Below are positions 44,738 through 55,000 of a stretch of DNA of 64,000 nt, piece after piece. Within the stretch, counting starts at the first letter, position 1, and each line of letters begins with the position of its first letter. Location: contig NC_083511.1 in NCBI RefSeq assembly GCF_032362555.1, positions 10,540,001 to 10,604,000 on the forward strand. The letters are read 5' to 3'. Both the position numbers and the translations under genes were made by a program. The notes beneath the pieces are model-generated. The model ran no database searches. It saw only the letters and a program-made list of their open reading frames with translations, and was not told the origin of the DNA. This DNA comes from Amyelois transitella (Eukaryota > Arthropoda > Insecta > Lepidoptera > Pyralidae).

Positions 44738-47339
44738 TTATGTGTTCCGTATCTTGCCCGGGACGTAGTTCTTGTCGATGGTCGGGTCTTGTAGAAACAT
44801 GTGAAGGCACCGCTCGTTCTGAGCCAGGGGGTGTCCGGCTATCTTGTTTATGAATACTTCTAGTCCTGGAATTGTTAACGGTTATTTCAACATTATGATC
44901 ATTAAGTTCAAGAAAACATTTAAAGAACTTGGTATCTTTTTGTAAAGATCTAAGATCTTTTTATTTTTATAATTACATACATAATATCATTTATCTATGT
45001 GGGGTGTTGTGGTTTTTCGACAGTTTTCGGCAATGAAAACTAATGGGAATTTTTGTTTAAATAAAATATGACATGGTTCTTTCTGAGCAATAAGGTACAG
45101 AATTAAGGCTACAGAGAAAAAGGAAAAGTGTGCTCCTAAATAATCACCTTTTCTACGATCCTCAATGAATTCATCTTCAAATATGCCATCATCACCCCGG
45201 AACGGGAGTTGTCTCTTCAGAGCTTTACCAGGCAAAGGTGGAACTACGATCTGTAAAACAAATTGGTTATTTATTTTACATTTTATAGATAGGCTAATGA
45301 ACTTCGGCTTCTTTTAGGCGATGGGCTGGCAACCTGTCACTATTTGAATCTCAATTCTACCATAAGCCTAACAGCTGAATGTGGTCTATCAGTTTTTTAA
45401 AGACTACTGGCTCTGGCTACCCCGCAAGGGATATAGACATGATTATTTATGTATGTATGTATGTTTACATTTTAGTGAAGTCAAGAGGTGATGTAGAATA
45501 CCATTAATATGTTTTGTTATCTATTATAAACAATTCACACAACTTAATACACAATACATGATATTTTCCTACATACATACATACATATGATCACGTCTAT
45601 ATCCCTTGCGGGGTAGACAGAGCCAACAGTCTTGAAAAGACTGAATGGCCACGTTCAGCTATTTGGCTTAATGATAGAACCGATATTCAAATAGTGACAG
45701 GTTGCTAGCCCATCGCCTAAAAGAGGAATCCTAAGTTTATAAGCCTATCCCTTAGTCGCCTTTTACGACATCCATGGGAAAGAGATGGAGTGGTCCTATT
45801 CTTTTTTGTAATAGTGCCGGGAACCACACGGCACTTCGGCGAATATTTTCCTCATAACAACAATTTCTTATTTACAAAGTGTAAATGATTAATACTCTAA
45901 AGTCACAAGTTCTTTATTTGTTGTATATTTACTGATACCTTATCTTTCAACAAATAAATATTTTACTCAAAATCTATAAGGTGCGTTGGGGTAACATCGT
46001 GAATGGGGGAAGACCGTTTTCTTTGAATATTTACGAAATCATTAGTAATTTTTCTAAACTGACAACATAGCGCTAGATGCCATTTTGTTATGCACCTCCC
46101 CGCAGTCCACGTCCGTCACTGAGCCGCGTCGTTTGTGTGTTATGGCTGTTCCAGTAAAATTTGATTGATCTGGGTTAAAGGCAAGTTAAAGGTCGGATAT
46201 TTTGCTATTATGGGCTGTATGTTCTGAGCCATAAAATCGATTTTATATCATTTCCGAACTTACCCCCACTACATCCGATCTTACCCATGGATTTAAAAAA
46301 ATCTTTGTGTACTTTAAACTATGTTTATGCGGCAATCATTTAGTTTAGCGAGATATCCGCATTTAGATTTGATACTTTGACATTTCATAAACAATTCCCA
46401 ATTAAACTTAATGTTTTAATTAAAATATAAGTCTAGAAAAAAAAAACATAAACATGACCTGTCAAACACAACGAAAAACAATCCGAATTTACCCCAACGC
46501 ACCTTACATATAATTCTGACTCATAAAGACAAAGGCTATGTTTATTGCAGAAGTTTATTGTAATCCCCTTTGTCAGTCATTCAAATTTAAAATGACAAAG
46601 TTGGCAAATGTTAAAAAGCAGATGTGAAAATGTATAGTTGAAATTGCAAAGCTTTTTTTTCTTTATTTAATTTGTTAAAAAAATGTTTTAATTATTTTGA
46701 CTACTTGATTAAGATTTACCAAACAATGGTTATTGAACATGTTCTTCACAGAATTATGAATCATGCACACTTGATTATTACCCAAACTGCATATTCATAA
46801 GATTTATAAAGGTCACAAGATGCATAAACAATAAGAATTCATGAATGAGTGCTTATCACAGCGCCATTGTGGCGATAATGCGGGAGATTGACGCTTCATC
46901 AAAGCATGATTAAGTGACAAGAGATCATACATACCTTGCTGTCCCTCTCAAGTTCATTCCGAAGCCATTCGAAATCGCTATACCGCCGCCTTACACTAGA
47001 CTCCTTCACTTTGAAAACTGGCAGGTTCGTCTGAAATGAAGATTGAGCTAAAATTCCACGACGCGTCATTATCATGATACGCCCACAAAGCAACCCTTAT
47101 GACGCATTGATAACGCAATCTTCTAACTCAATTACACAATTTAAACACACCAGAACTAGACAACATACCCTCATGCGGACTTCGTAATCTGTATAGCGTT
47201 TTTTCCCAACTCCCATGGTTGTAACGGGGTTCACTACATCAATCTCCAGGAAGTTTGCCGGTGCCGCGTAAGCATCGTCCAATGTCTGTTTCTTAACATT
47301 TAATCTTCTTGTCGCATCGGCTGTCGTGTCTTCAGCCAT
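44738..47339 (-). CDS. Snx3: Sorting nexin 3 (SNX3), complete, 4 exons
   Basis: SNX3 is a small PX-domain protein that binds PI(3)P on early endosomes and works with retromer in recycling cargo such as Wntless. Minus-strand exons: 47339-47169, 47030-46935, 45250-45148 and 44865-44738, phases 0, 0, 1, giving 165 residues (human 162). The sequence runs [20 protein letters not shown], then FLEIDVVNP; the PI(3)P-binding core is [14 protein letters not shown], followed by [20 protein letters not shown] and [17 protein letters not shown]. The whole protein is essentially one PX domain with short tails, as in the family. It ends in …VPGKIRNT. A minisatellite-free 3' flank of 3.8 kb separates it from the convergent PDE10A gene. 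Intron 2 (45251-46934) carries two SINEs and an inverted-repeat element. Confidence 0.97.
45285..45462 (+). mobile_element. Family-A retroposon, 5' truncated
   Basis: Begins in GATAGGCTAATGAACTTCGG, ends (TATG)3; SNX3 intron 2, 35 bases from exon 3. Confidence 0.8.
45573..45835 (-). mobile_element. Family-A retroposon, full length
   Basis: (CATA)n tail at 45573, head GTGCCGGGAACCACACGGCA at its right end. SNX3 intron 2. Confidence 0.9.
45977..46506. mobile_element. Inverted-repeat DNA element (MITE) with TA target duplication
   Basis: TAAGGTGCGTTGGGGTAA (45977-45994) and its exact reverse complement (46489-46506) bound about 530 bases. If the outer TA is the target duplication, this fits the Tc1/mariner insertion rule. 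No ORF of size lies inside, so it is non-autonomous. SNX3 intron 2. Confidence 0.8.
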
Positions 47340-47415
47340 TGTAATGTTTTATTTATTGAATTCTAATCAGAAATAATATAAAGGACGGCCCACTAATCAA
47401 AAAGGAAATGAAAAA

Positions 47416-47430
47416 TGACAGGATTGACAG
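47416..47430. promoter_or_regulatory. Paired TGACAG motifs upstream of SNX3
   Basis: TGACAGGATTGACAG lies 77-91 bases upstream of the SNX3 start codon (minus-strand gene). A further TTGACA is found at about 47500. Confidence 0.35.
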
Positions 47431-48027
47431 GAACAAAACATGATTTGACGTTCAAATAAATATGGCGATATAATATGTCAAGTAAAGTCAACGTCGTTTT
47501 CGTTGACAAATCAATTACCTAGATACAATAAAAATAAGCTTCATGGTAATTCCGACGAACATTCCCCATCTAAATTTAGACATTAATTCATTTCTTTCTC
47601 TTGTCCACACTCGGTTCTGTTATATTATTGCAAAGTTCATAACAAAAAATAACCTAAAACTATAGTTCCCATTACAATGTTTTTTTTTCTCTCTCTCTCT
47701 CCTACTTCCGAAATCTCTTATTAGGTATATGCCTTGTTTTACATAACTTTTACACCTTACACACTCACTACACATTATAATCATTAACTTGTCTTCTCTT
47801 TTACTAACAATTCCTACTTGTTGTGTTTGTCTTTTGTGTTTGTACATTTGTTAACCTTCCTTTCAGATTGTATACCGTCCAATTTCGTAACTTCGTGTCT
47901 CTTCAAACCATGACATTGGCAGAATCACCGAAAGTCCGGTGGAAGCCATAATATAGAAAAGAAAGAAAGAAAAGCTTCATGGCACACTTTCAAGTCTTCA
48001 TCGAAGTTTTAAATGGTAAAGTATTAA

Positions 48028-48297
48028 CCACCGTGTGGTTCCCGGCACTATTACAAAAAAGAATAGGACCACTCCATCTCTTTCCCATGGATGTCGTAAA
48101 AGGCGACTAAGGGATAGGCTTATTAACTTAGGATTCCTCTTTTAGGCGATGGGCTAGCAACCTGTCACTATTTGAATCTCGGTTCTATCATTAAGCCAAA
48201 TAGCTGAACGTGGCCATTCAGTCTTTTCAAGACTGTTGGCTCTGTCTACCCCGCAAGGGATATAGACGTGATCATATGTATGTATGTATGTATGTAA
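48028..48297 (+). mobile_element. Family-A retroposon, full length
   Basis: Head CCGTGTGGTTCCCGGCACTA, tail (TATG)4, between SNX3 and SLU7. Confidence 0.9.
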
Positions 48298-48328
48298 GTA
48301 TTAACCACCCCCAGTTTATAAAGAAACT

Positions 48329-48592
48329 AGCTGTGCCCGCGACTTTTGGGCATTATTGAAGCCCTCAATTGAAGCCCCTTGTTTGTTTAAACGCGCTAAT
48401 CTCAGGAACTACTGGTTCGAATTGAAAAAATATTTTTGTGTTGAATAGACCATTTATCGAGGAAGACTTTAGGCTATATAACATCATGCTTTAATTATAA
48501 GGAGCGAAGAAATAATGGAAAATGTGATAATGATGAAAATACAATGATGCCCAAAATAACTATTTCACGTGGACGGAGTCGCGTGCACAGCT
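48329..48592. mobile_element. Family-C repeat arranged as an inverted fold-back
   Basis: Plus-strand start AGCTGTGCCCGCGACTTTTG, then within 60 bases the element continues on the opposite strand and ends GTGGACGGAGTCGCGTGCAC AGCT. The two ends are partly complementary. Confidence 0.7.
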
Positions 48593-48826
48593 GCCAATTA
48601 ATAAACAATTAACTTAAAGATAATTTATACACTCAAAGGTTTAATCATAAAAGTAAATACATATGCTTATTTAGGATTTGCCAGTGTTTACTAAGTTTTG
48701 CTTCAAGTAATGTTTGAAATTTGTAAAGTTTTGTGTTCTTTCGGCTGGCATAGCATCGCTTATAAACCTTTTTTGCGATTAAACTTTTTACGAATCATTT
48801 TTTAATTTTTTTTTTAATTGAATGTC

Positions 48827-48908
48827 TGTCATTGACACATATTCAAAAAAAATTAAAAAAGTTGAAAAAAACAATGACAGACTGTCATTGTCGACTGACT
48901 GTCAATGT
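48827..48908. promoter_or_regulatory. TGTCATTGACA cluster with 21-base palindrome upstream of SLU7
   Basis: Positions 48871-48891 are a perfect palindrome with 10-base arms (ACAATGACAG / CTGTCATTGT) around a single A. GTCTGTCATTGACAC is at about 48827, and CTGTCAATG follows at about 48899. The cluster ends roughly 125 bases before the SLU7 ATG. Confidence 0.45.
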
Positions 48909-49031
48909 TAAGGCCAACGACGAATCCAGTCGTGGTTGTTTATTATATTTCTTGATCTTGTATTTTCCAAGTACCTAATGCGTTTTAAACAGTTTCACTC
49001 TAATTCTGACTAACATTAAATAAGAATCAAA

Positions 49032-52000
49032 ATGACTACAAATGTTAGAGCTTCTGTATCGCAAATATTGCGCAATAAGGACGACGTTGGTGACGATGAA
49101 GATGAGCCTAAAAAGAAGTCCAGAGAAGACTGGAGGAAGGCCAAAGAGCTGGAAGAGGCTCGGAAGGCTGGTACAGCACCCGCTGCGGTCGACGAAACAG
49201 GTAAGCATTTATCAAGTCTTTTATAAATTTGTATTTTATTGAAATGAATACGGGATTACTCAATGGATGCTTTGTTGAATTTTTATCTTTCAACAATAAC
49301 AATGCACGTAAATTCGATGCACGCAATAGCAGCTAACAACTAGTTTTTATGTGTAACTTGGTAAAAATTGGTAAATGTAATCAATGTCCTTGCTCGGTGT
49401 TCTGCCTGGACACAGGAGTTTACAACCATAATTCAGGAATTTCTTAATCTGACCTCTGTGAACTTCTTAAGGAAACCTAACCTAGTTTGGATCATGAATA
49501 TCCTATAGTTTGTGTTGTATGAATAACTCTTTATTGAACATTAAAATATTATTTCAGGCAAGGACATAAACCCTCACATACCACAATACATATCTTCGGC
49601 GCCATGGTATTACGGTACGAGTGGGCCCACACTGAAGCATCAGAGGCCACAGGAAGACAGAGAGGGCAAGTTCACCAGACTTGACACTTATTACCATAAG
49701 GGAGTTGACGTGGTAAGTACATGATAGACATAAATGTATGCGCCTCTACTACGCTGTACATGGATTGCTAGGTGCATGATTTATTGGGGATGATTAAATG
49801 ATGATTAAACATGACCTTTCAGTCTTTTCAAGACTGTTAGCTCTGACTACCCCGCAAGGGATATAGAAGTGATGATATGTATGTATGTATGATTAAATCG
49901 AGAATGTTCAATGTTAAACCTGATATATTGTCTTTCACTTGATTACACTGGTTGGTGATTAATTTAGTGAAAGGAAAGTGTTAGGTACATTAAGGAAACT
50001 TAACTGACTTAAAAAAGCAGGATATCTATTGGAGGTGGTTTGTGTTTTTGTAAAAGTAATTTGGACATTTCTAATTACAAATGTTATTTTCAGACCAAAG
50101 TAGCAACCAAGTTTCGGAAGGGTGCGTGTGAGAATTGTGGGGCTATGACACACAAAAAGAAAGATTGTTTGGAGAGACCTAGAAAGGTGAGTTTGCAAGC
50201 TCATTTCACTGTATCTCATTTTAGGATACTCTTGGATACAATCTATACAGTATTACAACATATGTATCTAGTTCCTAGCGACAGAATTTAGCCAGACAAA
50301 ATCATGCATTGAAATTGTATTCATAATTATATCACCTGCCATAATTTTTGGCGTTCTCTATCTCTGTTTCTGTATAGCAAATTGTGTGAGTCGACAAATG
50401 GGTTCGACTTGACATATTTTGCCGCTAACACCTAATAATTAGTTATAAATTTTCCACTGTAATTATTTGTAGATCGGAGCGAAGTTTTCAAATGCTGGGA
50501 TAGCAGCAGACGAGTTCCAACAGCCCAACCTGAATCTCAGCTACGATGGCAAGCGGGACAGGTGGAACGGTTATGATCCATCAGAGCACAAAGCGATTAT
50601 TGAAGAGTATCAGAAGGTGGAGGACGCGAAGAGGGAGTTGAGGGCACAGAAATTGGAACAAGGTGAGTAACTGAACTTTTGAATATATTTTTTTTATGGT
50701 GAGTACCCTAAACTGTTAAGCTTGCACGATGGAGGTAATGAATGTGGATGTAGCGAAAGAAGTATGCAGGGATGGCAAGCGGAAAATATGTAGTATCTGC
50801 CTGCCCTTTTGGGTAAGGTAATAATTTTATGTAGGAATTTTTTAATGGTGCAGCTAGGGAAGGAATTGCTCTGCACTTACATAATTTATATCTTGATACA
50901 TAATCATTTTACAAAAATTTTTAACCGATTTTAAAGAAGGAGGTTCGCAATTTGTTTTTTTTCTAAATAATGTGATCATTATTTGTTTAATTTGTTTCAA
51001 ATTTGTATTGTTTATTGCTATACAGATCCATCAGCAATGGAAGACGAGGATTTAGCGGAGGAAGACGAAGACAAATATGTGGATGAAGTTGACATGCCGG
51101 GAACTAAGGTATGTTATATATATATATGTATATGTTTTGTTTAAGAGTAGCAAAGTTACTTTTGTGGAGGATTCCTAAGTTGATGACGGCTTTTATTTTT
51201 TTCCCATTAATTCGATCAATTTGTGCTGTGCGGTTCCAGTCACCAATAATAAAAAGAATAGGACCACACCATCTCGTTAGTATGGATGAAAAGGCGACTA
51301 AGGTATAGACTTATAAACTTGGGATTCTTCTTTTAGGCGATGGGCTAGCAACCTTTCATTTGAATCTCAATTCTATCATTAAGCCTAACAGCTGAGCGTG
51401 GCCTATCAGTGTTTTCGAGACTGATGGCTCTGACTACCATAGACGTGATTGTATACAGGGTTTTGATACTTTTATTTTTTTTCGTACTTTCTGAAATATG
51501 AACCGATATTTTTCTTTTAACGTTTTTAAATATCCTTTAGATGAAGTACACTTTACAGTTAAATTTATGCAGTTGAATTAAAAGTCACCCTGTTTAAGTA
51601 TGTAAGTAATTCATTAATATACTCCTCCAGGTGGATTCTAAACAACGTATCACGGTGCGAAATCTGCGCATACGCGAGGACACAGCGAAATATCTGCGCA
51701 ATTTGGATCCAAATTCAGCGTATTACGATCCGAAGACCAGATCGATGAGGGATAATCCTAATCCCGAGGCTGCTGAGTGAGTTCTGTTTTAATTCTCTGT
51801 TATATCTATGTGTTTTAGTTTGCCGTGTGGTTCATGGCACCAATAGAATAAAGAATAGGACCACTTCAACTCTCTCACTTTAATGTTTTAATTCTCTGTT
51901 TTTACCTGTGTGTTTAAGTTTGCCGTGTGGTTCCCGGCACCAATAGAAAAAATGAATAGGATCACTCCATCTCTTTTTTATTGATGTCGTTAAAGGCGAC

Positions 52001-55000
52001 TAAGGGATAGGCTTATAAACTTGAGATTCTACTTTTGGGCGACGGTCTAGCACCCTGTCACTTTATATGAATCTTAATTCAATCAGTAGGTAAACCAAAC
52101 AGCTGAACGTGCCTTATCAGTATTTTCAAGACTGTCGGCTCTGTCTCTGGGATATAGACGTGATGATATGTATGTACATATTATGTATACCTACATTCCA
52201 AGTTGCTCTCAGTTGTGATCCTTTTTTTTGGATTCCATACCTAAAAGTTAGAAACATACATACATACATATGGTCACGTCTATATCCCTTGCGGGGTAGA
52301 CAGAGCCAGCAGTCTTGAAAAGACTGAATGGCCACGTTCAGCTATTACCTATCTAGTCTCTATTGTCCTCCGCTGTCCGTACGTCTACGTCGTCTCAATT
52401 CTATCATTAATCCAAACAGCTGAGCGTGGCCTTTCAGTATCTTCAAGACTGTCGACTCTGTCTACCCCACAACTACAAGGGATATACCTACCTAGACGTG
52501 TGACCACGTCCGTCAGTCACCAGACCGTATCTCGTAAACCGCGAACCAGCTATAAACGTAACCCCCAACGTTAAATGAGCCTACCGCAAGAAATTTCTTT
52601 AGTAATAAGTAATGCAATAGTAATATGTGCTGTGTGGTTCCCGGCACCAATAGAAGAAAGAATAGGACCACTCGCAACTCTTTCTCATGGATGTAGTAAA
52701 CTGCGACTAAGGGGATAGGCTTATAAACTTGAGATTCTACTTTAAGGCGACGGGCTAGCAACCTGTCACTATTTGAATCTCAATTCTATCTTAAAGCCAA
52801 ATAGCTGAACCTGGCCTATCAGTATTTTCAAGACCATAGACGTGACCATGTGTATGTACGTCCGTCGATCACCATTCCGTATCTCACAAACCCACTGGGG
52901 CAGGTCGGAGTACCTGGGCGAGAACTGTCTGCCCCGCAAGGGATATAGACGTGATTATATGTGTGTATGTATGGACCCCCCCCCCATGCATGTCCGTACG
53001 TCCGTCAGTCACCAGAACGTATCTCGTAAACCGCGGACCAGCTATAAACGTAACCCCCAACGTTAAATGAGCCTACCGCAAGAAATTTCTTTAGTAATAA
53101 GTAATGCAATAGTAATATGTGCTGTTCCCGGCACCAATAGAAAAAAGAATGGGACCACTCGCGACTCTTTCCTATGGATGTCGTAAACTGCGACTAAGGG
53201 GATAGGCTTACAAACTTGAGATTCTACTTTCAGGCGACGGGCTAGCAACCTGTCACTATTTGAATCTCAATTGTATCATTTAGCCAAACAGCTGAACCTG
53301 GCCTATCAGTATTTTCAAGACCATAGACGTGACCATGTGTATGTACGTCCGTCGATCACCATTCCGTATCTCACAAACCCACTGGGGCAGGTCGGAGTAG
53401 CTGGGCGAGAACTGTCTGCCCCGCAAGGGATATAGACGTGATTATATGTGTGTATGTATGGACCCCCCCCCCCATGCATGTCCGTACGTCCGTCAGTCAC
53501 CAGAACGTATCTCGTAAACCGCGGACCAGCTATAAACGTAACCCCCAACGTTAAATGAGCCTACCGCAAGAAATTTCTTTAGTAATAAGTAATGCAATAG
53601 TAATATGTGCTGTTCCCGGCACCAATAGAAAAAAGAATGGGACCACTCGCAACTCTTTCCCATGGATGTCGTAAACTGCGACTAAGGGGATAGGAAACCT
53701 GTCACTTTTTTCAATCTCAATTCTATTTTCAAGACTGTCTACCCCGCAAGGGCTATAGACGTGATAATATGTATGTATGTATGGAATCCCGTCTTTTCAA
53801 GACTGGTTGCTATATATAGCGATATAGACGTGATCACATGTGTGTGTATGTATGAAACCCCCCCTAACCGTCAGGTCGGAGTACCTGGGCGAGAACTTCG
53901 TGCGGTTCACGGGCGACACGCGCGCGCACGCGGCCGCGCAGGCGTTCGCGTGGGGCGCGCGCGGCCGCGGGCTGGACGTGCACCTGCTGGCCGAGCCCAC
54001 CAAGCTGCAGCTGCTGCAGCGCCAGTACCAGGACAGGAAGGAGCACTTCAAGACGCAGGTTGGTTTTACTTGAGTTGCTTTTTTTGAATAGAATACATTT
54101 ATTTTCCGTTATATTTAGATCTCAATACTATCATCAGTAAGCCAAATAGCTGAACTTGGCCGATCAGTCTTTTCAAGACTGTTGGCTCTGTCTACCCCAC
54201 AAGGGATATTGACGTGACCATATATATTATGTATGTATGTATATTTAGTGCCATGTGACTCCCAGCACTAGGCTTACAAACTTGGGATTCTTCTTTTAGG
54301 CGATGGGCTAGCAAACTGTCATTATTTGAATCTCAATTTTATCATTAAGCCAAATAGCTGAACTTTTAAGACGGTTGACTCTCTCTACCCCGCAAGGGGA
54401 CGTGACCATATATAATGTAATAATGTTTGTTTGAATAGAATAGATTTATTTTCAAAATTGGAAGAAGGAACATTTCAAGACGCTGGTTGGTTTTAGTTGA
54501 GTGTGTTTATTTGAATAGAATAGATTTATTTTCATAATTGGATACAAAGTATCACTTATATTATACTTACTTATTCATTCTCACCGCCGAGCTTGATCAA
54601 ATTAAGGACTTCCTGGTCAAATGGGTCAGGTCAAGAGTACCCGAAATCGCCGAGCTTGCATGAAGAGAGTTATGAATGTGTATGAAGCGAAGGAAGTGTG
54701 CAGAGATCGTGGTAAGTGGAAAGAGGTAATCTCTGCCTACCCCTCCGGGAAAGATGTGTGTTTATATGTATGTATGTGTAATGTTCTAACATAACTTCAC
54801 ACGTTTACGTTATCATCCCGCAGGTAAAACAATCAGTGCTGGAGAAATACGGCGGCGAGGAGCATTTGAAAGCGCCGCCGAAGGAGTTGCTTTTGGCTCA
54901 GAGCGAAGTTTTCGTCAGATACAACAGAGATGGCACTAGAGTCGAGGGCGGGGAAAAACAGTTGGCCAAGTGAGTAACTTAACTATATATATATATATCA

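Noticed and set aside
44628-44810. 60-codon minus-strand ORF beginning [13 protein letters not shown]
   Set aside because: A shadow in another frame over SNX3 exon 4, whose correct frame reads [17 protein letters not shown].
53761-54087. Plus-strand ORFs of 77-108 codons rich in Arg and Ala
   Set aside because: One frame is the true SLU7 exon 7 (53875-54058); the others are open only because the exon is extremely GC-rich and lacks stop codons.
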